From Branchiostoma floridae (taxonomy: Eukaryota > Chordata > Leptocardii > Amphioxiformes > Branchiostomatidae): 51,785 bases of DNA. Positions 1-11,400 of this stretch are shown here, in pieces. A program made the translations under genes and the position numbers. Position 1 is the stretch's first letter. Each line of letters begins with the position of its first letter. The notes below the pieces were generated by a model. It saw nothing but the letters and a program-made list of their open reading frames with translations, did not search any database and was not told the origin of the DNA. The stretch spans positions 2,906,684 to 2,958,468 of the forward strand of contig NC_049996.1 of the NCBI RefSeq assembly GCF_000003815.2, in the 5' to 3' direction.

Positions 1-511
1 AGTCATATAAAAATGAAGAACTCTACATGTATGGCAAATTTTAACCCTTTTCCTATTAATGTATCCATGAACCAAGTCAAGTTTGGAAGCTCTTGGGACC
101 TATGTGTTAAAATTAACCTTTAGTATGTGGTAATATAGGTGTTTTGAATATACTACATACATGATAACGTGATATTTTGATGACTTGAAATTTCTCATTC
201 AACAATAACTTTTATGTACCTGACGATGTGAAACTTAGTTTGTGGTTTTCATGGCTGTGTCCAGCTTTAAAAGTTTTTTCTGTCACACTTTTTGTTTGGG
301 AGCCAATGTTGTTGATTTTCCTTGTTAAATGTGTCATTTTAAGCTGATTAAAATAGATTTTCAACAGTTCATATTTTTTGGATGGGTTGGGTAACATTTT
401 TTACGTCCCAAGAAGTAAATTTCCATCTTGGGAGGGAGGGAGGGACAGGTCCTTGGTTTGAATGGTGTTCTTTATGAATGAGTACAAACTTGAATTTTCC
501 TTCCATTTCAG

Positions 512-1644
512 GAACCTAAAGTGGACGGTAGTCTCCCCATTGCTGCCCACCTCAACTTGACCAACATTCAAGTCACTCAACAGCTGGCCCAACATGGCAG
601 GGTCAAAACACCCACCCTGCAGATCCAGCCGGGTAACCCACAAGACCCAAAACATGGGTTACAACAGATAACCCAGGTTAGAGTGCACCAAGTACCCCAG
701 CCTGGAGTGACCCATGCTTCCCAGAGCGCAGTGGCTCAGCTAGCCCAGGCTAGAGTCCAGCAACTGTTGAGTCAGGTTAGCACATCCCAGGGCACCCAGG
801 CACAGATGACCCAGGCTGGGTTCACCCAACCCATCCAGGCAGGCACACAACAGGTGACCCAAGTCACCCAGCCTGGGACAACACAACTCTCACAGGCTGG
901 CGTAGCACAAATCCAGCAACCCACGCTGGCCCAGGTGGCTCAACTACAGGGTGGTAACCCACAGGGAAACCAGGGGTTAACTCAGGTGACCCAGGCAATG
1001 CTACAACAAGCTGGGTTACAAGTGACCCAGGGTGGGTTACAGCAAGTAGGTTTCCAACAGGTTCAGCAGGCTGGGTTACAACAGGTGGGACTACAGCAAG
1101 TCCAGCAACCCACCCAGGTGACCCAGGCGATGCTACAACAAGGTGCCGCCACCCAGGGGTTGATTCAGACGTCCCAGGGGTTGGTCCAGGCCTCCCAGGG
1201 GCTGCAACTCCAGGGTCAGCAGTTAGCCCAGATGGTACCGCAGACGCTAGGACAGGGTTACATACAGCAGCATGGACTCCCACAGCAAGTCATCGCGGCG
1301 CAAGGGGTACCGCAGCAAGGCCTTATTCAGGCAACGAACCAGTTTGGTCAGATCATCACTTTACCGCAGAGTGTACTACAAAGTCTGTCCCAACCACTCA
1401 TGCAGACTGTCCTCCAACAAGCCACCCCCCAAGCCTTCCAACATGGTATCACCCAGGGCTCCATAGCCCAAGTCATTGCCCAATCAGGACAAGTTGTTTC
1501 CCAGCCTGTCAATCTCATGGGGCAACCTTTAACCCAGTTTGTCACCCAGCCAATCCAGGGCCAGGTGGCGAACCAGTTTGGTCAGCCTATCACGGGCCAG
1601 CTTACAAATTCTCTTGGACAGGTGGTTGGGAATCAGATAGCTGT

Positions 1645-1681
<37 letters not shown>

Positions 1682-1804
1682 GCACAGTCGCAAAGTGCTA
1701 CAGGTACTGTACAGCAAACGGTTGTTTCACAATCACAGCTACCACAGCATCTCAGTAGACTAACTGCTGGGGGAAAAGCAGATACTTCAGAGGCTTCAAA
1801 ATAA
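512..1804 (+). CDS. C-terminal exon of an unidentified glutamine-rich protein (5' part outside window)
   Basis: A good acceptor (pyrimidine tract then ag at 510-511) opens an exon in phase 0 that reads without stops for 430 codons to TAA at 1802-1804. The product is extremely rich in Gln, with Val, Thr, Gly and Leu, in irregular repeats around QVTQ, MLQQ and GLQQV. Residues encoded by 1646-1681 are twelve consecutive Gln, all CAA codons. There are almost no charged residues until the last dozen (GGKADTSEASK). Such low-complexity Gln/Thr/Val sequence is typical of transactivation domains of transcription factors such as Sp- or zinc-finger-type proteins, but no DNA-binding domain lies in the window, so the family is unknown. 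The first exons must lie before position 1. I am confident it is coding, not of its identity. Confidence 0.8.
1646..1681 (+). repeat. (CAA)12 coding microsatellite
   Basis: Twelve uninterrupted CAA codons encode a polyglutamine tract near the end of the Gln-rich protein. The purity of the tract makes it a likely length polymorphism. Confidence 0.9.
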
Positions 1805-3740
1805 GAATTTATGTATTGTGAGAAACACTAGAGACCAAATGCTGTGAATCAGATTCATTGGATCTTTTATGGTAAGGAAACTGTATTGAATATTTGAAGC
1901 ACATATTTGTATGTGCCAATGGCTGCAATTAGGTATGTTTTTCTTAGTTTGACTAGTTTTGCTTGACTTAATATTTTAGAAAATCACCGAAAGTATCTGT
2001 CAATCCATATCAAAATGCTTATGATGTAGATGTAGGGTATGCTAGAAAAATTATGATCGGCATATGCTATAAAATGAGGTCAACATACTTTGTTAAAAGT
2101 TCATTATTATGCCATTTTGACAGAATCTTAACAATGGAATCTTTGTGCTGATGATGACAAAGAAGATAAGCATACTCAATATGAAAAATGATCAGAATTG
2201 AGTCATATCAAGCCAGAAAGTGGGTTAGATGATTCGAGAAATTCTTGAGCTTAATATGTTGATTGTGCTATCAATGATTGTCGTAGAGGGATTTCAGCAT
2301 TAGACTGTATAATATGCCAACACACAAGCATGGCCACGTAATGTTTTCTTTTGGAAAAGGTATGAACATACTGAAAGTTTGTACCAAATAGGTACATAGC
2401 ATTTATTTCCAGCAAGATTTAATGTCAAAATATGGTCACGTACGTGAATTGCAGTGAATGTTATATATTTGTAACTTATGTCTATGGATGGTGATTTTGG
2501 TGCAGTTAGGAAAAAAAGTCACAAGGTGGTGCTCTTAGACTAGCACAGAACAAATCATTGAGGAGAAAATGTAGTTGATAATATCAAGTTATTAACTTAT
2601 CAATCTTAGTATATAGAATGAATAACGTATGCCTTATGACTGTCTTGGATGAAGAGAAAATAATATTGCATTTCTCAAGTAGTATTTTCAAAACATTAAA
2701 ATGCAGTATTTATCCAGATAACAGATATATGCGTACCAATCTATGAAATGGCAGTATATCTGAATTGTCATGGTAATGTTATTGATGCCTTAGCTTTTAT
2801 GAGAAAAGAATATTGGATGTGGTGTGCTAGGATTTTAAAAAGAACTTTTTGTGTTAGTTTACTACTACTATATAGGTCAGTTTGCTAAAACTTTCCTGTC
2901 ATATGACAAAAGTAAAAATTTTGTCAGTCTTGTACCCAAGATGGCAGTATTAATTTTTTAGACTGAATGATATATCTAGTAGCATAGTTGCGCAAATGCA
3001 CTGAAATGTTTCAGTTCAAATATGAGTAATTTATGTTTAAAATTTAGATTTCAAAACATAACTACTGCCTTGAACATACACAACGATTGAAAGAAATCTA
3101 AATTAGAAGCAAAGAAAAACATAGGTTTTCACTGCTGGTGACTCTTTGAACACCAATACATAATAATTTTTTTGGACAAGAAAATGGCTACTTGTTTTGC
3201 ATTCGCCCCTTTTGTTTTTGTATGTTGACTATGCTTTTGTTATTGCTATACCAAGCCTTAGTTTTATTAACCGTCTTACCACTGAGTTCTGTAATCATTG
3301 CATATTTGGTGCATGGATGGAAATTTAGCATGGTTAGGGTTAAGTACTATGCCATTCTTTTTAGTACCTTGCAGAAATCCTTGTCCTTGGTGCTTTTGGT
3401 ACAGCTATATGTAGGAACATATGTGCATATTTAACTTTACTTGGATCGATGGATGGATGTCTCTTTTTGATTAAGAAAAACACACTATCACAATATTGTT
3501 TAATGTTTTGGCAAAATAATATTTAAGAATTGAGGAAATGCAGGCCTGCGTTTTCATCACTTTATTGTAATTTCACATTTTGCTTTGTGTAGGAATTGTA
3601 GTAAGTTGTCGTTTTATACATATATATATTCGTGTGTGCATATTTATTATGGAATACTCTTGTCCGATGTGAAGTCCTCTGTTTTGTGAATCCTGTGTAA
3701 CTAAATTGTAGGAAAATAAATGTGCTGAATATGAAATGGC
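1805..3740 (+). other. 3'UTR of the glutamine-rich gene, with poly(A) signal
   Basis: About 1.9 kb of AT-rich sequence without a convincing ORF follows the stop codon. A canonical AATAAA at 3715-3720, followed by a GT/T-rich stretch (cttgtttttggttttt), is the best poly(A) signal, so the transcript probably ends near 3735-3750. No other structure was recognised. Confidence 0.6.
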
Positions 3741-4260
3741 TTGTTTTTGGTTTTTCCATTATATTTATAAACATATACAAGACTAGAAAGGTTTCAATAT
3801 TGGTATAGATTTATATTCAAGAAGATTTGAGTACAAATATTCTTCAACTTCAAAGTAGATGAGTTACAGAATGTTACATTGCTTCTGCTTGGAGATTTTA
3901 GATTCTGAACTTACAGATCTTATAGGACAAACCTTAACATGAAAATAATGTGAAATTCGTGGAATAATATAAAGGAATTCATGCAAAACCTTAATTGTTC
4001 ATTCATGCCTCGAAGGGTTAAGTACAGATGGAATATCTCACCACATATCATAACAAGCAGAAAACGTACATAAACAAGATACAGAAAGGTATACACAGCA
4101 ATACAGGATATACAAAATAACTTACATTGTAGACAAATTGCTGTACGGAATCTTACTGAATCTTTGTACAGGTGAAAATGTGTTGGGTCAAGCCCAAAGA
4201 TGTGGAAACAGACATAACATACTACTAGTATATAGCAAAGACTCATTTGTTTACATAACA

Positions 4261-5400
4261 TTTATGACCCTTGGTTTGAGAACAAAGTTTACGCCCACGC
4301 GCTCGTCCTACGCCCCTCCCATTGACCAAAAACGGACCCTCCCCGCCATTAAAGCTCCTCCCCTGGCCGTGCCAAGCCGGGCGGCGACTTCAAAGCTGTG
4401 CCGCAAACAAAGCGATATTACGGGCCAAGACGCCTGAACCGGGGTGTAGAGAGTCGGCCCCCAGGCGGTCTTTTCAAAGAGGTGGTGACCAAACTGTGGC
4501 CACCCCAAAAGGCGGGTCATCTACGGAGGGTGGGGAAAAGAAACAAAGAAAAAACTTGAGGGTGGGGACATATTGGGCGCACATGTGTTTAGGAGCATAG
4601 AATCCAGATAGAATCTGTTCAAATTCTCAAAAAAGATGGAAAAATTTACAAAGCAGCCATCGTCTGCCTGTGTTTGGGTGCTTTGTTTGGCGCCACGGTG
4701 TTTCATGAGCGGCTGGGTCAATTACAGGAATGATCCCAGCGTTTGCATAGTGGAGACCCGTCCTCTGCGTACATTTTAGAGCGTATTTACGTCATTTTCT
4801 CCGTATTTACGTTATATTTCGCCCTAATTTATGTGTAACGGTACATTTGCGTCACAGAAAATAATACAGTATTTTTCTATGTGTCAAAATTTAAGATTTG
4901 GGTTGTGACATTTTGAAATTCGTAATGACAACCATTCCTCCCGTTAGGACATTCCTCGCAAAGCTGGTACCATTTAAACAGCGGCGAGATCAAAGGCACT
5001 GCTGGCACAAAAGGCAAATTTCATTAGTTCGGGCGTGACCAACTACAAAGAGCCGCCTCTTTTCACCCTAGATCCCCTCTACCGAGCAAATCAAACCGTA
5101 TTAGCGCTCAAAAGTGCTGCCGGGCTTTTAAAAGCCGCCTTGTTCCATTTTCTTGGTGCACTTGATGAGTTGCAAGGGGTGGAAGTACCTTAGGAATGGC
5201 CCCTCGTAGGGAATTAATAATTGTGGCGGAGGCTGGCGTTGCGTGTGAAACCGCGCCTTTCTGTCGGCGCTGAGTAATGGTCGTCTGACAGGGCCATCCA
5301 TCAAGTCTGGTGGCGGTTTCCTGGCCAACAGGAGGCTGGCCCTAGGGGATTGTACGGTGTACCGGAGAAGACTCTCACAAGTGAACACAGATATAATGTC
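4261..5400. promoter_or_regulatory. GC/CpG-rich region, possible promoter or conserved enhancer
   Basis: This stretch stands out from its AT-rich surroundings. It is CpG-rich, with CCAAT-type and GC-box-like sequence at 4310-4370 (cctcccattgacc, ccctccccgcc). A TCF/LEF-type ATCAAAG is at 4989-4995, a TTTTAAAA motif is near 5127-5134, and a homeodomain-type TTAATAATT is near 5214-5222. Short reading frames on both strands have no clear splice borders or similarity I recognise. It could be a promoter with first exon, or a non-coding regulatory element. The assignment is inferred from composition and motifs only. Confidence 0.35.
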
Positions 5401-5948
5401 CTCTATAATCCTCTATCGATATCGGCGATCATGATAATGATATGTGTGTACAATACAGCTCTAGTCCCTTGATGATATGGTGCTAAACAATACAAAATGG
5501 ACTCTTAACTTATTTATTTTTCCCAGGACTCAAGAAAGTAGAACAGTCCTTTACTAAATCTGGACTAAATTTGTCTATGTAGTGAATCGGAGAAAATATC
5601 TAGGACCATTTTATAGAGGTTATGTATGGCTACAGTTGAATACACATTACTGGAGTTATCATAATCTCTGGTGTGAGTTCTTATGGTCTTACCAAATTAC
5701 TTCAAATCAGAATTTTAGATATACTTATTAATATAGGTACAGATATTTTAACGTATACGGTTGTGTGGTGCATCTGACACGGTCCAAAAACGCCTCACTG
5801 CGGCCAGATGAAGTACCGCAGCAATATCATACTTGGTATTCAATGTGTCCTAACCGATAGTAGGAGCTTTGTTAGCTACATTACTAAAATTTTCTATAAA
5901 GCAGTCCCAAAATTGTTTATTTTACTGCTGAACCCCGTTTTTCACCAG

Positions 5949-6086
5949 TTTCCAGCCATCTACGATGCAAGGCGCGACCTACGCAGCCAGCACCGTAAAG
6001 AAAACAGAGACATCCTACGGCTGACTGAAGTACTGCAACCAGCTCTAGAAAGCTCCTTGCCCAATCAAGTGACTTTTATAAATTAA
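5949..6086 (+). CDS. Possible terminal exon of an unknown gene
   Basis: After a pyrimidine-rich run, ag at 5947-5948 (or 5954-5955) opens a frame reading FPAIYDARRDLRSQHRKEN and onward to TAA at 6084-6086. Its amino acids and third-position G/C bias look coding, unlike the AT-rich DNA around it. An AATAAA follows at 6318-6323. No upstream exon could be joined with confidence. It could also be a decayed coding fragment. Confidence 0.3.
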   Translation, partial: FPAIYDARRDLRSQHRKENRDILRLTEVLQPALESSLPNQVTFIN

Positions 6087-8255
6087 ATAATCACTGATAA
6101 TCACCATACAGTTTTAAAGTGTCCTAAATCGATCGAAAGAGGCTTTGCTATTGTATACTTTTGTATAAGTCAGACCCTTCAAATATACCAAGAAATGGAT
6201 GTCATTTCAAGTTGATTTATCTTTATATCCCATCAATCTTGGCTTCTTTGTTATCTGTAGAATTCTGTTTACCACTGATTTCCTTTGTTTGCAATAAGCT
6301 CTCGGGCATAACCTTGCAATAAAGTTATTTTACTTACCATTAATACGTGTAAAAAGTGATACACATATGAAAATATCTAGTATCCATACTTGCACCCATG
6401 CATGCACACACAGACACAGACACACATAGACACACACTAACACAGACACACACACATTTCTACAAAAAAAGTCCTGCTGTGGCCTGTTCCCAATGCAATA
6501 CTTACATTGCCTCCTTGTCAACAAAACCACTCATACATAAATTGATAAAAAGACAACAGGACAAAATGTTGGCCTTTTTCTTTGTGTAATCATAATGTAC
6601 AAGGTGGTGGTTACATGATCTATGCAGGAATCAAATATTCTAAACTCTTTTCTGTTCTTGTATCACAGTGTAGCCTATGTCTGTACTTGACTTGTAGAAA
6701 CATAACTTTTCAACCTTAAAAACCAAAGCATATGAAACACTTCTACAATGTAAGAGCTTGAGTTATATCATGGATGTTTTGCCTAATTAAGGCAGGCGTG
6801 GTACAATACATGTCCCATGCGTAAGATAAATTCTTTGTACCCAAAGAAACCATACAATGAAAACCTCTACATTGTAAGCAACTTTTTTTTCCTTGAGCCC
6901 AGTGTTAAAAATATAGTACTCAAAACTCGCAACAATACATATACTTTGATTATACGTGTAATCATATCCATATCACTGGATATGGGGAGATTCTTTATAA
7001 TTTGTATATTTCAATGATAACAGGTCTTGATATCATCAAGAAAAAGCCAAACTTATTAAGCAATCTTTCCACCATTCCACACTGATTTTAACTTGTTAAG
7101 AAACCTTAAGACATGGTTGAAAATACAAAGAATAGTCTTAAGCAATACAGTATGTCACTGTATAATAAGAATCTACATAAGCGTAAGGAGTTAACCATTA
7201 TTAATAATCATAATCCAGTCATGTTTTGGTCATTCCTAAGTTACTTATTAGATGGATATCACTGAAATTACATTATCATAGGTTCAGGTGATCAGTAAAA
7301 TGTATTTTTCTTATAATATCTATATTTTTATAGCTATACAGAATGCACTTAAGCCTCTATCTGTCTGTTTTACAATGTACATACGTTCTGATACAAGAAC
7401 TAACATGATCTTCAAAAAGCACATCCCTTCTTCAAATGAACCAATAAACGCACTATTGTGACAGAAACCTTAACAACCAAACATGTACGAGCAATTGCTG
7501 TTGTTTTCATCTACGGTATTCCATGACTGGTATGCAAACGACCGTTAGCAGACTACTATCAATATTCAAATTAGCAAATCAGATTACTGATTAACATGTA
7601 AATTGTTCGCATATCATCTGCTTTTTGCCTACCACTGCTTTATGGTGATGTCATCATGATTTTGACAATGTATACATTAAGACTGAATTTACTGTACTTT
7701 CCCAAATAAATGCATACCTCTATTAAACAAGTAGCTTGTTGGGTAATTTTTGGATGATCACGATTTAGTGCAAGTCATTATATTGACCACAAAACACCAG
7801 TACAATAAAATTTGAAAATGAGCAGAGCAAATATTTGAGAATATACCGTAAATGTTGTTGTGATGATCTCTAGACTAAAGTGCAATTATATTGGTATGAA
7901 CTGGCTCTATATACCCATATACTCTCCAAGCAGAGGTTAGAGTCCAGATTCCTTTGGACGTTTTTTCAGGCATTTTTATCAGGCTTTCTATTACATGTAT
8001 GCACCTAACAGGGCTTTCAATTCTGTCAGCCTTTCTTTTGATCTCGCTTACAAAGCAACTGTTGATGAATCCCAATAAAACACCCAAAGCAAGTTGGAGC
8101 CTAACCTCTGCTTGGAGAGTAGTCTATCCACACAAATTGAACATCGTCAACGTAGTAATAAGATATTGTTTCGCGACAAGCTGATGCCAGTTTGAAGTTC
8201 AGAGATGCTCCCTATACAGTACCGATGACGTTTCACCCACATGATGAGATGCTCC
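6087..8255. other. Intergenic / NBR1 3'-flank, no gene seen
   Basis: AT-rich DNA between the possible exon at 5949-6086 and the NBR1 stop codon. A CA-rich simple repeat lies at about 6400-6460. Part of it must be the NBR1 3'UTR (minus strand), but I saw no canonical minus-strand AATAAA close to the stop. Confidence 0.5.
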
Positions 8256-8489
8256 CTAGTGCCTCTGTTCGTGCCAGTTGTTGTCCATCATGGCCAACAG
8301 TTCCGGTACCACCCGGTTTAGGTCGTTGCCATGTTTGTCGAGCAGCTGTTGGTTCAGCTGGCGATTTCCGAAACCCATCTCGAAGAGTTGGTCCATGGGG
8401 GATACGCTGGTGGGAGGGGGTGGCCAGGTGGGCGTTGGGGGGGTGTAGTCACGCTCAGGGGGGATGGGGTGCTGAGGGGGGATGTATGG
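8256..8489 (-). CDS. NBR1: NBR1 exon 23 (UBA, stop)
   Basis: A Pro-rich lead (PYIPPQHPIPPE) then MDQLFEMGFGNRQLNQQLL .. VVPELLAMMDNNW .. QRH and TAG. This is the ubiquitin-binding UBA of NBR1, ending in the family's typical W-x-x-QR-H/Y. Confidence 0.96.
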   Translation of the reverse strand, partial: PYIPPQHPIPPERDYTPPTPTWPPPPTSVSPMDQLFEMGFGNRQLNQQLLDKHGNDLNRVVPELLAMMDNNWHEQRH

Positions 8490-11400
8490 CTGAAACATAT
8501 ACAGAAAGAGATTATACATCGATAGGGGTTAGACATCCAGGTAAAAAGATACACCACAAAGCAGTTACTCGAGCAACTGGATATGATTTTGGAAACGGTC
8601 AGACTTTCTCCTATAATATTTCTCCAGCGTTACTGACGAAAGACACCGGATGGTTGTCTGAAAAATCTGACTGTTTCTAAAATCATATCCAGTAACTGCT
8701 TTTTGGTGTAGAAAGAGATTATTCTTCAAAACGATTACACAACTACCATAATAATTATAACAGTTACTGTGCTATACATCAAGTGTCATAATTTGGCTGG
8801 ATATCCAAAGATTGTCACAAAATTGTAGCTTTGGCTTGGGACATCCCCTAACTAGGATGGGACGCAAAGGCGGAAGTTTCGTGTTTGAGGCAAGCTTCAA
8901 GTTGAACACATTACAGATTTGAAGTTGAACACATCAAAGATAACAAAAAGAGCCCTAACCAACCCAGTGCAGGGATAAACAAGTCCACTAGCCCTATTGT
9001 CCAGGGCAAGTGAAAGTGCTGTTCGGGCAAGTGCATGTCCTACCCCACTTGTCCGATCGGGCAAGCAAGATTTTTCCATTGATTTTAGTGCAATTTTGAT
9101 ATACTTGTTACTTTTTACAGTCATGACATCAAGCAATTGTCTACAGAGAATTCCATTGCTGGAAGTGAAAATGCATATACTAGTAACAGTGACATTTGAA
9201 TTTTGGGCAAGTGAAAAATTGGTTCGGGCAAGTACATTTTTTATGTGCTTGCCCGATAGGACAAGTGGATTTTAGAAAACTTGTTCAACCCTGCAGTGTG
9301 AGTGGATCAAACCTTAGTCTTGGCTTTATACATCTTATACTTACTATCTAAAAATGTGTGGTGTGTTATTCCTAAAGGTTTACGGACTATGCAAAACAAA
9401 AATCTCTACCTGGTTCTGTCGACCGTTGGTACCAAACAAGGCTGTAACGATGTTGGAGGCCACGTTGATGGCCCCGTTCACAACTGCACCTCCAAACTCA
9501 GCTGCAGACAACCTGTAGATTGGTATAATTTAAAGGCGCATTATGTAACATTTTGGCCCCGAAATTGAAAATATTCTCCAGAACAAAACCTTCATGTTAA
9601 TGACATGTACAACCTTTTTTCAGCTTATTTGAATCATTATTTTGCATTTCTGATGTTTGTTAACTCACGGTGCATAAGCCAGCTGCACAAGGTTTGCCAT
9701 AAAGTTTCTGAAACCATCTCAAACTAGACCCTCCTTTCTAAACAATGACATACTGTACACTGGTTTGAAAGATCACAGTTTTTAAACATGTTTGTAAGGT
9801 GCAATGATGTTGAAGCCTTCTTTCCAAAACAATTTGGCATGCAATTCTATAGTGCTGATAACATACAATGTAAAGAAATGGTAGGAAAAGCTACTTTCTA
9901 TATTGTCCTTATGTTACAAAATGGGCCTTTAAACATATCATATGGTGCATAGGGTATTGCCCATTCCTGTTTCAGTAGCCCTGGGCCACACAATTTTGTA
10001 CAAGCACTATAAGGTCTCATTGATGAGATTCTTCTCCCCATAGACTTCTATGTTATAATTCGTGGTTTAAATGGGCGCGTTTATAATGAAGCTATGTGAA
10101 ATTTCAGCAGATTTTTCATTCTATGTCGAGCACATTTACCCTATATCGTGGGAAAAAATTGCCAACGTAAACTATACGTAGGAACTTTTTTTATAGCAAT
10201 TACAAACTACGATTAGTCAATCCCCACAAAAGGCACTTTTTCGCTGCTAGTGTACAACCGCACCACTCAGAACCCACGACTGTGTACCTCCGACCTAGCG
10301 CGCGGCTGCAAAACTTAACCTGCTAATGTCTTCAGTTACAAATAAGTTTTCACCGATCTAACTTTTGAGATCAGTTCCGATGGCTAAAAGGGAATTTCTC
10401 ACCGCTAAAAACATGCGTCCGTGCAGCCGTTCATTTTTGGCTCGGATCTCTTTTAGGGTACCCACTCGCGGAGTAATACATCAATGAGACCATAAGCTGG
10501 GGGCTAGTCCAATGGCAGTATAGTGTGTTCAACTATCATATTTTTGCCCTAAGCACAGAAAGAGTTTCAAAAGTCTTCCACATGACGTGGCTGGGGATCG
10601 AACCCGGGCCTACCAGTTGAGAGGTAAACACACTACCCTTAGGCCAACATGCCCAGTCTAAGAATGGGATAGCAGAAATATGAAGGAGTGAAGACCTACC
10701 CGCGAGGCGTGGGAAAGACGTCCACTACGGGTCCGTCGGCATGGAACGTGGCATGTGCACCGGCTCGGTCCGAAGCACGTCTGGCATTGGTGTTGTTGTT
10801 GAGCTCGTTGTCAGCATTTGTGGAGTTCTGCTCTGTCGCATCAGTAGCTGCATAAAAGAAAGTTGGTCATGTTCTTACTGAAAACACAGATTAGCAAATG
10901 GCAAAAGTGCATTCACAGCTGATACAAGAAGACTTTAACCATTTAATTTTGTATTCACAAAGAGATTTTCATTACTTGTCTTACCAGTGCAAATTAATTC
11001 AAAATACTATCTGTTGAATATGTCTGCTCTGACAAGTAAAAAAAACTCTGAACACTTTTTTTGGTCTATAGGCTACTGCCATCTCCATTTCCATAGCCCT
11101 TGGGCCTCATAGATGTGCCCACTACTGTAACAGTAGGGAGCTTAGGCCACTAGTTGTGACATGCAAAACAAGCAAAAAAAACTACGGCTATTACAGTGGT
11201 CTGTTGTCAGTCCCATTGCTTTCAAAGAAGAAACAAGAACTTTCTCATAACTCAAACCAAAGTAGGGTTTTCCTCAACTTTTATACAGCCTCTACAATAA
11301 GGTATAAAAGCTTTATGTTTTAGGTAACTTTTTTCATTCTCTTACCAACATCCTCGGGTGGACGTTTCACTTCTGTATTCTCCACTGTGCCCTCTGATGT

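Noticed and set aside
864-1283. 139-codon minus-strand ORF
   Set aside because: Antisense shadow of the Gln-rich exon; open only because of the codon bias of the plus strand.
3920-4261. 113-codon minus-strand ORF
   Set aside because: AT-rich, Leu/Phe/Cys-rich, no similarity and no splice or promoter context; likely chance.
10588-10658. Candidate tRNA gene
   Set aside because: A and B boxes are present, but the acceptor and anticodon arms do not pair; better explained as a SINE head in an intron.
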